From contig OX465281.1 in NCBI GenBank assembly GCA_949987705.1, forward strand, positions 159,230,393 through 159,294,392: a stretch of DNA of 64,000 nucleotides. The letters are read 5' to 3'. The position numbers were made by a program, and so were the translations under genes. Below are positions 45,064 through 58,341 of the stretch, one piece after another (positions within the stretch are counted from its first letter, which is position 1; every line of letters begins with the position of its first letter). This DNA comes from Thereva unica (lineage: Eukaryota > Arthropoda > Insecta > Diptera > Therevidae). The notes under the pieces were generated by a model that was not told the origin of the DNA, did no database searches, and saw only the letters and a program-made list of their open reading frames with translations.

Positions 45064-45749
45064 CGTAGCCTGTTAATAGTTTTTGCAAAAAAAACGATAT
45101 TTCCGACATACTTACTAGACGAAAATGAAACGAACTAAATAATTGCGTAATGTAACTGTCGGGATAATTTGTGCCGGAGCACGAAGAAGGGAGTGAGCCC
45201 TAAAGGCCAGAAAGACATCGTCACAAAAACAAGCGATGGAGAAAGGGTGAATGAAGAAGGGGTAGCAGGGACGGTTCGACCGCCGGGATGGTATCGCCAA
45301 AAAGCTTGTATCCTCTGCATCTGAAGTCGGCACGACTTGCGAAGCTCAACCTAGCTCGCCGGATGGGGTGGGGTTCGTGATGCAGAGATGCGGTAAGGGT
45401 GACAGTTAAGCTGTTTACAAACTCGTGCCATTTAACTGAATTAAACGAAAGAAAGGGGCGATAATGGGGTCACTTGAACCGTCCGGGACCAACGAGAGGG
45501 GGATCAAGAAGGGGGAAGAATAAGAATGGTCATTGGTCACTAGTCATTCGAGAGGTTACCTTACACAAGACCAGGAGGTGACGCGCACTTACCCCAGGTT
45601 GGGTCGCCCATGATCCCGAGGGCCAACCGGGGGGGGGGGCTTACATCAACCTCATACTAGTAGAGATAGTTTCTCGCAATCCCCGTTTAGTCTTTTAAAT
45701 ATGGTGGTTATTGCTATATAGTTAATTCTCTAATTCGATTCCTTCCTTT
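45064..45749. other. no recognised feature
   Basis: Purine-rich, locally G-rich sequence (GGGGCGATAATGGGG; G9 at 45631) without a convincing reading frame or termini. Confidence 0.4.
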
Positions 45750-45759
45750 CCTTAATTCC

Positions 45760-46120
45760 CTTCTTGCCGTTAAATTAAATTTACGTTTATATTAGCATAA
45801 ATGGTCGATGTTAATCCGTCGTTAATTCATTAAATTCCATATTTTATTTCTTTTTTTCCGTTAAATTAAATTTAAGTTTACCTTAGTATAAATGGTCGGT
45901 GGTAATCCGCCTCTAATTCATTAAATTCCATATATTATTTCTTTTTTCCGTTAAATTAAATTTAAGTTTACCTTAGTATAAATGGTCGGTGGTAATTCGC
46001 CTCTAATTCATTAAATTCCATATATTATTTCTTTTTTCCGTTAAATTAAATTTAAGTTTACCTTAGTATAAATGTTCGGTGGTAATCCGCCTCTAATTCA
46101 TTAAATTTCCTATATTATTT
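45760..46120. repeat. 90-bp tandem repeat, four units
   Basis: Unit begins CCGTTAAATTAAATTTAAG, contains AGTATAAATGGTCGGTGGTA and ends with a T-run. Starts near 45766, 45858, 45948 and 46038; last three units nearly identical. Confidence 0.9.
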
Positions 46121-46489
46121 CCCGTTGTCTGTTTTTTTTTTTTTTTTTTTTTGTTAAATTAGACTTACGATCATGTTAGTAAGGTGGCCGACATTAATCT
46201 ATGATTAATTCAATAGATTTCTTCTTTTACTTCGTTATTTTTCAATAGACTAACATCAGGTTTGTACCACTACCAGTGGTCGCTACTAATGTATCGTTAA
46301 TTCATCAGATTCCCTGATATTTTAGTACTTAGTGTTATCATTAAAAATTCAATTATATTCATACTTCTGCTCCCGATACCACGTTTTAACTACAGCGCAT
46401 TCGTTAAATAAAATGTAAATCCTATCAAAATATGTGTGTGAGGTGAGTAGTAAGTAGGTAGGGGGAGGGGTAACGACTGGCACCACAGA

Positions 46490-47540
46490 TTTAATTCCTA
46501 CAAATCCGCCGAATGATTTCCCGAAGTTACGATTTCCTCTTCATAAAATCCTAATTCTTTTATTATTATTCTGTAGAAATAAGCACCAATTCATTACTGG
46601 TAAGGCTCTGCTAACCGCAAAGAGAGAAAACAATTCACGATTATTATTGACGTGCATCAGTCGGTGGCAGATATATAATGTTTAATTTTATGAATGCCTA
46701 AAAAAAATTCTAGTAAGAAAATTTCAAAATTCGAATCATCAAGTTAACTAATACTAATCCGCTGAATCCCTTTCAGAAGTTACCATTCCCCTTCATAAAA
46801 TCATAATTCCTTTATTATTATTCGGTAGAAATAAGCACCAATTCATTACTGGTAAGGCTCTGCTAACCTCAAAGCGAGAAAATATAGCTGTAGCAAACCG
46901 TATGTATTCGGTACTGAGTAACGGGTGCGGCATCTAGTACCGAGTAACGAAACGTTACACACGAATGCATTTCGTTACTCGCATTTTTCGTAGTATGGGT
47001 AGCTACACTGTTTCAGTTCACGCTGTTCATGCTTTTTCATTATAATCGATGCATAATGGATTGCGATGTTATTATGATATAACATAAGCTCACCGTTAAA
47101 ATTTTCAAAATAGTAAATCCATTGCAAGTCTGGTTCAAAATACGGAAAAGTGAAAAAATGCACCTTACGCAACTTGGTATGTAATGTATAAGTATGTTTT
47201 CTACAAATTACAAATGTTGCGACGCCGCGACGTCATACTGTACGCGTACGCAATACGACTTGATTCGTTGCTCTAACATAACATAGCATGTTATGAGGTA
47301 TGAGAAGTAACGAGTAACGTAACGATACGATAGTAACGAGTACTAATTGTTATAGTAACGAATACATACGAGTACGCTTTTTTTCGTTACTTTTACACGT
47401 TTACGAGAAAACAATTCACGATCATTATTGACGTGAATAGGTCTGTGACAAATATATATATGTTTAATTTTATGAATGACAGAAAAAATTATATTAAGAA
47501 AATTCCAAAATTCGAATCATCAAGTTAACTAATACTAATC
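46490..47540. repeat. 252-bp tandem repeat, two units, one interrupted
   Basis: AAGCACCAATTCATTACTGG at 46581 and 46833; unit 2 is split by the element at 46883-47403. Other shared blocks: GAATCATCAAGTTAACTAAT near 46733 and 47512. Confidence 0.85.
46883..47403. mobile_element. 521-bp insertion, 8-bp duplication
   Basis: CGAGAAAA on both sides (46875-46882, 47404-47411), verified by the uninterrupted first repeat unit. Weak terminal inversion (TATAGCTGTAG against TAAACGTGTA). Interior rich in GAGTAACG in both orientations. hAT-like non-autonomous element inferred from duplication length. Confidence 0.7.
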
Positions 47541-47548
47541 CGCTGGAT

Positions 47549-48245
47549 CCAATCTAGAAAACTTTTCACATTTTAGTCACTAATTTTTTTTTACTAAGAG
47601 AAATAATAATGCACAACTCTCAACATCTAAAAGAAAACATCCGCGCACCCAACTCAAAGTCTCCAGACTTCCTCTCCTACTCCCAGATTCTCCCAAGCGA
47701 GACCAAAATCCTCTCTCTGAGTTCCGATACTTTTCTCTGGTTTTTAATGTTTCCCGTTAGTGGGTTTGCATGATTTTAATATTAACGGTGCTTGATAAAA
47801 ATTGGCGTTATCTTGAAAAAGGAATGGATAACTATCTTAATGATTAACCCGAAGTTAAATATTCACACTATTGTATTTAACTTGGGGTTTTCTCATAGTT
47901 ATTTTAGAAAATATATAAAACAAAAAAACTTAGCTTTCATTAATCCACGGTCCAACTCCTCCACAATTCCTTCAACTCCCCCAGAACAAAAGCAGATGAT
48001 AATTTAAAAAGGATTTAGTCGTAATTTCCAATCCAGAAAACTTTTCACTTTCTATTCACTATATTTTTTTTTTTACTAAGAGAAATAATAATGCACAATT
48101 CTCAACATCTAAAAGAAAACATCCGCGCACCCAACTCAAAGTCTCCAGACTGACTGTCCTACTCCCAGATTCTCCCAAGCGAGACCAAAATCCTTTCACT
48201 GCTTTCAATATTTTTCTATCGCTTTCAATCTTTCCCGTTAACTTG
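47549..48245. repeat. direct repeat, about 200 bp at 478-bp spacing
   Basis: 47549-47735 and 48027-48210 share AGAAAACTTTTCAC, ACTAAGAGAAATAATAATGC and CATCCGCGCACCCAACTCAA. Non-coding. Confidence 0.85.
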
Positions 48246-48249
48246 CATT

Positions 48250-49592
48250 CCTCTGTATTGAGAATCATGGTGTTTTCTTACATTTCCTGGGTCTGGAAGT
48301 TGCCAGATCAGAAAAAAAGTTTATGCATTGACTTGTGGAATCAGCCAACAAGTGGAGGCCGTGTTGCCATCCATTTTATAAATTTTTAGTTAACTAATTT
48401 GAGTCCAAAGTTCGCCTATGGGGGTAAGATGATGTTTTTTTTTGTTAGAGGCTGGCTTCTTGGGGCGGCCGTTACAGTAATAAATCACAACGACGAATTA
48501 CTTTCAGAATTACATATTTGAGATTACCAAGCAATTTTTATGTAGAAAGAAAACCATGACACAAATTATTATTAAACCACCCTCATAACCAATTGCTATA
48601 AATAAAAGCGGTGACAACTTGATAAGCATAAACATTGATTATATCACGATTTTCCATTTATCTTTTCAATTTCTTCAAAAATTATTTTTATAGTGCTTTT
48701 ATTCCACGAAATCAACGTTAAAATCAATTTAAGTATTTCGAAGGCTCCAGCGCAGCGTATAATTGAATCTACATATGGAAGCGAAGTGTAAGTTCAAGAG
48801 AAATAATTAATGTTTTTCGAATATTTTTTTGACTTATTGATTATTCAGGAAGCAATTAGGAAAATGAAATCGAAAAAAAATCAGTTTAAAAAAGTGATAA
48901 AGAATCAACGTGATGAAGTTTTACTATCATAATTTTTTATATTGGGCTCCACAATTCCCTTTCGTTACTACATATGTGCCTTGATGTATTCATATGATGT
49001 ATCCATATGTAGAAGTTTCTGTGGGTGTACATATAAAGAGGTACCTTTCCAAGTATCATACTTTCCAACAATTTTCGCTGCCATGTTACTTCTTCGTTAT
49101 TAATTCTGCAATTATCTTTCTTCCTACAACATTAATTCCTCATTATTTGCAGCCGTTATGAAATTAACTTCATAACAGTAATAAAATAAGAGAATTACTA
49201 AATAAAAGCAGTGCCAAAGAAAGGTCCACTTATGATGAAACATAACTCGACCTATATATGCTGCTGATATTAAGAGTTATTAGAAATTATCCTTCATCAT
49301 ATTACTTACAGCCATTATGAATGGGACTGAGTGTGTTATTTCCGTGCGCTTTACAAGGATATAAGCTAAATTAGTACTGGAGCTAAGAACCTGCTGATGT
49401 TTACCAATTTAAGGAAGTGGGGTTGCAGGTCGGTACCAATATGATTCATAATATTTGAAAATTCGTTGAAAGCATTTAATGAAAAATAGAATAGTTAAAA
49501 ATTATAAAGTACGATATTTTATTTATTGCGTTATGTGTGTAGTCAGCATTAACAAGTTAAATTTAAGGTAATTAGAACCTCTTTTGTTTTAT
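48250..49592. other. no recognised feature
   Basis: AT-rich; no long frame, repeat or terminus identified. Confidence 0.4.
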
Positions 49593-51045
49593 TAACTTCC
49601 CAGTATAGGAAGTTATTGTAATCGGTCCGAAAATCGAAATCGAAAATTTCGAGGTATTTTCATCTTTCAAGGTCCCAGGAGCATTTTATGCAAAAAATTG
49701 GGAAGAAGTATGTGTGTGTGTGTGCGTACGTATGTGGTCATTTTTTCCTGCACGATATCGCGCGAACCAAAAAAGATGTTCGTTGAGGTGTCGTCCGAGT
49801 GATCTTTTTTCGTACAAATTCTGATGCAGTGTGCGAGCAGCCCGAAGCGTATTAACCGAAATATGATCTGAAAAGATTTTCATAAAATTCGGTCGAGCCC
49901 GATCCACGAAAGATATTGACTTACTTGAGGTGCCGTTCGAAGCGTATTAGCGACAATATAATCTGAAAAGATTTTTATAATATTCGGTCGAGCGGTTTTT
50001 TGGTTTAAATGACATAAGTGATTTTTGTACCTGCACGATATCGCGCGAACTATAAAAAATATCGACTTAACTGACGTGCCGTTCGAAGAGTATTAACCAA
50101 AATATGATCTGGAACGATTTTCATAAAATTCGGTCGAATCGTTTTTTTTTGTGTATAAAAGACGTTTATGATTTTTGTACCTGCCCGATACCGCGCGAAC
50201 TAAAAACTTTATCGACTTCATTGAGGCGCCGAAAAAAGAATATTAACGAAGAAATGCTCTGAAAAAAATTTCATAATATTCGGTCGGGCCTTTTTTGTTT
50301 AAATAGAGAAACTTCGGCTAAGTGTCAAAAAGACCTTAAATTGAAAAATTTTGCTAATATCTAATAAACTCGATGGAATGAGACCCGTTCTAAACGAAGT
50401 GATCTTTTTTGGGTTCTGCACAGCGATAGCCTTCGAAGAAAACATCACTTGTCAAAATCCGACAACCTTTCAAAATCGTGCAAAAATTTCGTTAGCCTTT
50501 GCAAACAGCTCGAATTTTTCAAACCTTGGATTAGCACTTTTTGACGGGGCATTGTTTTCCACCCGTGATACAGTTTTAGAAAAATGCGGTTCATCCCGGG
50601 ATTTCCAGTAGTTACCGCAAAATTTGTTCTTTTTGGTTAAGTCTGACAAGTACTTAACAGTTACAGTTTTGCTAATATGCTCCTTAATGCTTTGGAATTT
50701 TCAAATGAAGTCATTCGCCTCTCAGTTTATCAACGGCGCTTCAGCCCGCTCAATACGAATTTGAACACCCGCTTTAGTGCAGCGAACGAAATACGGAGGA
50801 AAGGTTTGTTTGCTAACGTTCAGGAAAAACAAATTCTATAGAAAAATCTTGTGGATTTACTACTATTATAGTTATTTGAACTGGCTTCTGCCGGGATTGC
50901 TTTGTCATCAGTTCTGATACAGCCATTTTTCCACTAGTGCTAAACGTATAGCTATTTTGTAAGAAGTCAGTTTATTCCATCTTCGTTCATCATACTGGGA
51001 AGTTAATCGTCTGGACCGAAGGGGTCAAACCCAAATCCCAACTAG
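49593..51045 (+). mobile_element. Helentron-like element, family 3, copy b
   Basis: Plus-orientation relative of 38482-39533: 5' tip TAACTTCCCAGTATAGGAAG, 149-bp-type units at 49740-50200, GT repeat at 49708-49723. The 3' end has ATACTGGGAAGTT (about 50990-51004) then GGACCGAAGGGGTC and CCCAACTAG. It differs in the region 50300-50980, which holds no recognised gene. Confidence 0.6.
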
Positions 51046-51089
51046 TTTACATTATCGTTCAGGACCTTTCCTTTTGTTTAAAATACTTA

Positions 51090-52410
51090 CGCAAATATAT
51101 GTAGCGATTGTGATGATTCAAACTATCAGTACTTTTTCTACCGCCTCGGAGAACGTATCGTAGCCTTGCAAATATTTATTAAGAATTGAATAAATAAAAT
51201 TGAAAATTGAGTTAACGATTTTTAATTGAGTACCCTATTGTTTAAAGTACTTTTATTTCATGGTGCCGAAACCCGGGTCGGGAACATAAAAACATGCCTA
51301 CCGTGGTAATATATAACGGATAACGTGTGAATACGAGTAGAAAAATAAATAAAAAGCCGCATGTTCATGATGGAAATTCAATATCGATCAGCTATAAGAG
51401 GCCAATTAACGAAAAGGGTGAAAGAAGTTAATGACTATTTAGAAAATCTGTTTTCATCAACGGATTCAGTGTTTCAGAGGTCCTGAAACGCTTAAAACGC
51501 AACGCTGTCGTATTCAGAACCTACACGAAACTCTGAAACAAGCAGATATATGTAGATGTACGTCGTCATATAGAAGAGAAAAACTACGAAACGAAGTTTA
51601 GTTCTCAGATAGAATACACCGAAAAGCTATAACCGCTATTGCGCGGATTGAACATCGGCTAAATACTCTACAATATATGTACTTCTACAGTTAGGAATGC
51701 GATAAACGACCCACCATCAATACGGCAGCCTATGAGTAACGAACGGCCGGCAACGTCCGCCTTAATGCTTTCAAGGTTAGAGTTAAAAACATTTAATGGG
51801 GACTTCACCAAGTGGCTGCCCTTTTGGGACAGTTTAAAACAGATGTAGACCCTTTTAGCGCACATTTGTTTAGACAATTCGCTTTGAGCCCAGTCGCTTC
51901 CTTTACAGCTGGAACAAATGGAATAAAAACAATTTGCATAATTTGTTATCTACGAAGTATTGGCGTGTTTTTATAAAGTGTGATAACAATTTTTGCGATA
52001 TCCAGAGTATTTCCGTTTCTTAAAATAAGAAAAGTGATATGGTGTTTTTGTAAATTGCCAAAATAACGTTTCTTAAAAGTTTTCTCGCACGTGTTTTCAC
52101 TTAGAAGGCTGATACGAAAGTGAAATGGAACACGAAGATGGATGAATGCACCAAATTCAACTTTCTACAAAATGTTATAACAGGCCGGGCTGCAGACACA
52201 ATAGCCAGACTTACACGAACAGAGGCATAGTGAAGCCATAGGAATGTTGAGAGAAGAGTATGGCGCTCCCGACCGAATCATAGACAAGTATTTGCAAAAG
52301 TTGATGTCTATTAAGGCTGTAAAATCTCGAACGGACGCGATCGGTTTACGAAATTTGTACAGCTCCGTCACTGCTGTTCAGAATCAAGGCAAGCGGTAGT
52401 TTGCCGAGTT
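51090..52410 (+). mobile_element. BEL/Pao LTR retrotransposon, 5' part
   Basis: A sequence ending TTTTATTTCA, taken as the end of a 5' LTR, is followed directly by TGGTGCCGAAACCCGGG (51261-51277), a primer site of BEL/Pao style, and then a decayed gag. No protease, RT or integrase and no second LTR were found. Confidence 0.6.
51380..52410 (+). pseudogene. BEL/Pao gag (DUF1759-like)
   Basis: Fragments in several plus frames: RGQLTKRVKEVNDYLENLFS near 51385; GDFTKWLPFWDS near 51796, the DUF1759 start; KFNFLQNVITGRAADTIARL near 52155; EEYGAPDRIIDKYLQKL near 52255; ending LRNLYSSVTAVQNQGKR. Multiple stops and frameshifts. Gag would have formed the element's particle. Confidence 0.7.
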
Positions 52411-53045
52411 CGTAAGGGCAAACAGCTAATGCCTTATTTACGCCTAAACATAAGGTGTTTTTTTTATAAAATTATGCAATTTATCACCTTTTTATAAGCA
52501 ATATAAGTAATTTTTCATTTGTAACCGATAACCAAAATATAAATAATTTATTATTCCATGAGTTTTTTTTCCTATCATTCTTCGTTTTCTTTATTTTTAC
52601 ATTTTTTACAATTCGAATCGAACTTTTTTCTTCTCCTTCAGTCTAAAAAAGTGGGTACTCAAAATTATTCTGTCAGATGGCGCTCTAAGTTATTTCAATT
52701 GCTCAATAAATGAGATGGTGCTACTAGCTAGTCGAAAAGTGTTTACTCGAACTGTTGATGCTAGATGGCATTCGATGATTAACAAAATGTATTCATTTAA
52801 AGTAGTTAGTCGCAACAATGGTATCAGATTGCGTTAGGTACTATAAAAAACATGTAGTTCACAGTACAAATGTACAGTAAAATTTTGAAATACTGAATGC
52901 CGAGATCGTAATCGTAATTTATTTCTAAAAATATGACATATTCGTTACAAGTTAGTCAAATCCAGCACTGTTGATGTCAAATCCTATCCTATCTTCCTAT
53001 CATTTCCTATCATTTCGATGATTAATAAAAAGTGTACGCATGGTA
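52411..53045. other. no recognised feature
   Basis: AT-rich spacer; short CCTATC repeats near 52985-53020 only. Confidence 0.4.
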
Positions 53046-54086
53046 CGCGTCTCAAGAGGGCGGATTACCATTTTCTTCACAACCCCCTCGACATGGGTAT
53101 CAAATGAAACGGTATGATAAGTAGAATACAATAAGCTATGCTTTATATCCATGGCGGCCGTCTCAAGAGGGCGGACTACTTTTTCTTCACCACCACCTCG
53201 ACATAGGTACCAATTGAAATGGTATCATAAGTAGAATACCATAAGCGATATAGTATGTATACGTACTCAATATCTAGTTAGATCCATGGCGGTCATCTCA
53301 AGAGGGCGGATTACCATTTTCTTCACAACCCCATCGACATGGGTATCAAATGAAAGGGTATGATAAGTAGAATACAATAAGCTATGTCTTAATATCCATG
53401 GCGGTTGTCTCAAGAGGGCGGACTACCATTTCTTCACCACCACCTCGACATAGGTATCAATTGAAAGGGTATCATAAGTAGAATACCATAAGCGATATAA
53501 TATACTCAATATATGGTTAGATCCGTGGCTGTCATCTCAAGAGGGCGGATTACCATTTTCTTCCCAACCCCCTCGACATGGGTATCAAATGAAAGGGTAT
53601 GATAAGTAGAATGCAATAAGCTATGCTTTATATCCATGGCGGCAGTCTCAAGAGGGCGGACTACCTTCTCTTCACCACCACCTCGACATAGGTACCAATT
53701 GAAAGGGTATCATAAGTAGAATACCATAAGCGATATAATATACTCAATATCTGGTTAGATCCATGGCGGTCATCTCTAGAGGGCGGATTACCATTTTCTT
53801 CACAACCCCCTCGACATGGGTATCACATGAAAGGGTATGATAAGTAGAAGATAATAAGCAATATAGTATACTCAATAAATAGTTAGATCCACCGGGGCCA
53901 CCTCAAGAGGATGCATTACCATTTTCTTCACAACCCCCTCGACATGGGTATCAAATGAAAGGGTATGATAAGTAGAATACAATAAGCAATATAGTATACT
54001 CAATAAATAGTTAGATCCACCGAGACCACCTCAAGAGGACGCATTACCATTTTCTTCACAACCCCCTCGACATGGGTATCAAATGT

Positions 54087-55473
54087 GGAGGTCCTCACCA
54101 AAACGTAACATTTCATTCATATCTGATTTTAAGTAATTTGGCAAAGTTTGTTAATGTGATTAATCACTAAAGCAAGTTCTACTCCGCAAGGGGGATAAAT
54201 TGACATAAATAAGCATAAAACTATTGGGTAATTCATAAATTAATTATTTTGGCTTACATGGCCGTGAGAATTATTAAACAAAAGAAAATGTTACTTTTTG
54301 GTTCAACTGATTGGTAATGTAGCGTTTTGGTTGGACCATTGTAGAAATGTCACTTTTTGTTCCAATCAGTTTTTTTTATTTAGTAAAATATTTACCGAAA
54401 ACTATTCTAATACTTGAGAGATATCATTGTTCACGTGGCCATTTGTTATTTAAAAAAAAAACATACTAAGAGAAAATTCAATTAATTTTATTTAAAAAAA
54501 CAACTTAAACTCTAAGAGCATAATCTTCTTCACAGCAATCGCACATTTCTCCTTGTGAATCAAACTGCTCAATTCCAAGAGTTGGCCTTTCTTCTTCCAA
54601 CAAATTTTTAAAGAACTCCAGCTCTTCCAAATCTTTCCATGATTCTCCGAACTGCTTCACCATTAAACTAGATATATCTTTCTTTTTCTCATTGGAAATT
54701 TTATTCCCTATGTCAACACTTGGCAATGATGTTGGAAACCGTTTTCCTCTCTTTATATAAGTTATGTACTTTTCATTACTTTCAAATATGAAATTTTTAA
54801 AAGTTTTTAGTAAGCATTGACGGTGGTTTCGAGATCTTTTAAAAAATATACGCTTCATATTTTGTATACCATTTATCGGCTTTAAATATTGGCCTAATGT
54901 CTTGACGTCATACAAATGCCAATCTTCTCCCAAAGCCTTTACGTTGCCATGTTTGGAATAAATTTCATAATATTGATCTTTCTTTAAATAATTGAAATTC
55001 TTCTCAAGTCTTTTTCGAATTATTATTATTTTTGGAGTAGCTATAAACTAGGTAAGTGTTACCACCTTCAGGACTTATTTTTGACTATGAAAATAACTTC
55101 TTCGTTCGGTAACCGAATCAAACTTTTTAATTAGGTTTGATCATCACACAAGCAGTAAATTATTTAAAAAACAAAATGTTACGTATTGTTGCGAGCTATC
55201 TATACTGATAGCGGTAAACTACGAACAAGTATAGTGGAAATGTATCGTTTTATTGTGACGAATGCAGCAGCAATTCTGACTTGCAATTTACAACAGCAAA
55301 TTGTTACGTTTTGGTGCAATCGAACGATTTCATAATGGTTTTTAGACAGGAGTTTACCCGTTTTGTCACAACTTCAGTTAAGATTTCGGTTAAATTCAGT
55401 AATTAAAACAGATTTGTGTTCAAAAATATTTTTTTTACAAAATTGGAAATGTAGCGTTTTGGTGAGGACCTCC
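54087..55473 (-). mobile_element. TIR element inside the satellite
   Basis: Ends GGAGGTCCTCACCAAAACG and inverse. TCAAATG on both sides (54079-54085, 55474-55480) with one extra base at the left, so 7- or 8-bp duplication. Carries one minus-strand transposase-like exon (54505-54933); the rest is deleted. Confidence 0.8.
54505..54933 (-). pseudogene. transposase C-terminal exon, DUF7869-like candidate
   Basis: 142-residue minus-strand frame: GEDWHLYDVKTLGQYLKPI, NMKRIFFKRSRNH, then KKKDISSLMVKQFGESW and an acidic, Cys-containing end (EMCDCCEEDYALRV). The order DW-x2-Y/D, then MK-I-FK, resembles the region after the acidic triad in the transposase at 32287-34565 (YDWYNFVRT, GKILFKTS). That relation is weak and inferred. 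No catalytic motif remains. Confidence 0.35.
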
Positions 55474-57297
55474 TCAAATGAAAGGGTATGATAAGTAGAA
55501 TACAATAAGCTATGTCTTTATATCCATGGCGGCTGTCTCAAGAGGGCGGACTACCTTTTCTTCACCACCACCTCGACATAGGTATCAATTGAAAGGGTAT
55601 CATAAGTAGAATACCATAAGCGATATAATGTACACAATATATGGTTAGATCCATGGCTGTCATCTCAAGAGGGCGGATTACCATTTTCTTCACAACCCCC
55701 TCGACATGGGTATCACATGAAAGGGTATGATAAGTAGAAGATAATAAGCAATATAGTATACGCAATAAAAAGTTAGATCCACCGAGGCCACCTCAAGAGG
55801 ACGCATTACCATTTTCTTCACAACCCCTTCGACATGGGTATCAAATGAAAGGGTATGATAAGTAGAATAAAATAAGCTATGTCTTTATATCCATGGCGGG
55901 TGTCTCAAGAGGGCGGACTACCATTTCTTTACCACCACCTCGACATAGGTATCAATTGAAAGGGTACCATAAGTAGAATACCAAAGGCGATATAATGTAC
56001 TCAATATATCTTTAGATCCATGGCTGTCATCTCAAGAGGGCGGATTACCATTTTCTTCACAACCCCCTCGACATGGGTATCAAATGAAATGGTATGATAA
56101 GTAGAAGATAATAAGCAATATAGTATACTCAATAAATAGTTAGATCAACCGAGGCCACCTCAAGAGGACGCATTACCATTTTCTTCACAACCCCCTCGAC
56201 ATGGGTATCAAATGAAAGGGTATGATAAGTAGAATACAATAAGCAATATAGTATACTCAATAAATAGTTAGATCCACCGAGGCCACCTCAAGAGGACGCA
56301 TTACCATTTTCTTCACAACCTCTCGACATGGGTATCAAATGAAAGGGTATAATATGTAGAATACAATAAGCTAGGTCTTTATATCCATGGCGGCTGTCTC
56401 AAGAGGGCGGACTACCATTTCTTCACCACCACCTCGACATAGGTATCAATTGAAAGGATATCATAAGTAGAATACCATAAGCGATATAATATACTCAATA
56501 TATAGTTAGATCCATGGCTGTCATCTCAAGAGGGCGGATTACCATTTTCTTCACAACCCCCTCGACATGGGTATTAAATGAAAGGGTATGATAAGTAGAA
56601 TACAATAAATAGTTAGATCCACCGAGGCCACCTCAAGAGGACGCATTACCATTTTCTTCACAACCCCCACGATATGGGTATCAAATGAAAGGGTATGATA
56701 AGTAAAATACAATAAGCTATGTCTTTATATTCATGGCGGCCGTCTCAAAAGGGCGGACTACCATTTCTTCACCACCACCTCGACATAGGTATCAATTGAA
56801 AGGTTATCATAAGTAGAGTACCATAAGCGATATAATATACTCAATATCTGGTTAGATCCATGGCGGTCATCTCAAGAGGGCGGATTACCATTTTCTTCAC
56901 AACCCCCTCGACATGGGTATCAAATGAAAGGGTATGATAAGTATAATACAATAAGCTATGTTTTTATAACCATGGCGGCCATTTCAAGAGGGCGGATTAC
57001 CATTTCTTCACCACCACCTCGACATAGGTATCAATAGTAGAATACCATAAGCGAAATAATATACTCAATATCTGGTTAGATCCATGGCGGTCATCTCAAG
57101 AGGACGGATTACCATTTTCTTCACAACCCCCTCGACATGGGTATCAAATGAAAGGGTATGATAAGTAGAATACAATAAGCTATGTCTTTATATCCGTGGC
57201 GGCCGTCTCAAGAGAGCGGGCTACCATTTTTTCACTACCACCTCGACATAGGTATCAATTGAAAGGGTATCATAAGTAGAATACCATCTTTCTTCTT

Positions 57298-57506
57298 CTT
57301 TGATCCGTTAGCTGGCGGTCCGAGCGGGACGTCCCCGCAACGGATACGCTGCTGTCGGTGCCGCTGGGTCCCGAAATCTATTCACGATTCGCTTCCATTC
57401 TTCTCGGTTTTTGGCGGTGTCTCGAGCCTCGGTAACTGATAATCGTTGATTCTTTAAGTCACCCTCGATATTCTTCAACCAGGTTTTCTTCGGTGCCGAA
57501 CGCTGC
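57298..57506 (-). mobile_element. 3' tail of RTE-like LINE in satellite
   Basis: 209 bp with the end of a LINE protein on the minus strand (KKTWLKNIEGDLKNQRLS, NREEWKRIVNRFRDP) and an AAGAAGAAGAAAG tail. ATACCAT on both sides (57291-57297, 57507-57513). Strongly 5'-truncated insertion. Confidence 0.85.
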
Positions 57507-58341
57507 ATACCATAAGCGATATAATATACTCAATTACTGGTTAGATCCATGGCTGTCATCTCAAGAGGGCGGATTACCATTTTCTTCACAACCGCCTCGA
57601 CATGGGTATCAAATGAGAGGGTATGATAAGTAGAATACAATAAGCAATATAGTATACTCAATAAATAGTTAGATCCACCGAGGCCACCTCAAGGGGACGC
57701 ATTACCATTTTCTTCACAACCCCCTCGACATGGGTATCAAATGAAAGGGTATGATAAGTAGAATACAATAAGCTATGTCTTTATATCCGTGGCGGCCGTC
57801 TCAAGAGGGCGGACTACCATTTCTTCACCACCACCTCGACATAGGTATCAATTGAAAGGGTATCTTAAGTAGAAGACAATAAGCAATATACTAGTATACT
57901 CAATATCTTGTTAGATCCACGGCGGTCATCTCAAGAGGGCGGATTACCATTTTCTTCACAACCCCTTCGACATGGGTATCAAATGAAAGGGTATGATAAG
58001 TAGAATACAATAAGTTATGTCTTTATACCCATGGCGGTCATCTCAAGAGGGTTGACTACCATTTTTCACCACCACCTCGACATAGGTATCAATTGAAAGG
58101 GTATCATAAGTAGAATACCATAAGCGATATAATATACTCAATATCTGGTTATATCCATGACGGTCATCTCAAGAGGGCGGATTACCATTTTCTTCACACC
58201 CCCCTCGACATGGGTATCAAATGAAAGGGTATGATAAGTAGAATACAATAAGCAATATAGTATACTCAATAAATAGTTAGATCCACCGAGGCCACCTCAA
58301 GAGGACGCATTACCATTTTCTTCACAACCCCCTCGACATGG

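Larger units (their letters stand above)
53050..58340. repeat. satellite array with dimeric 238-bp unit
   Basis: Two alternating monomers of about 112 and 126 bp: one has GGATTACCATTTTCTTCACA, CCCCTCGACATGGGTATCAA; the other GGACTACCATTTCTTCACCA, CCACCTCGACATAGGTATCA. Some stretches repeat a third variant (CCACCGAGGCCACCTCAAGA). Complementary to the small array at 22638-23670. Interrupted at 54087-55473 and 57298-57506. Confidence 0.95.

Noticed and set aside
45115..45333. Minus-strand frames of 61-72 residues
   Set aside because: No domain or repeat support; overlapping frames in a G/C-richer stretch.
53050..58340. CRISPR-like array
   Set aside because: Units are tandem satellite monomers without unique spacers, in a eukaryotic genome.
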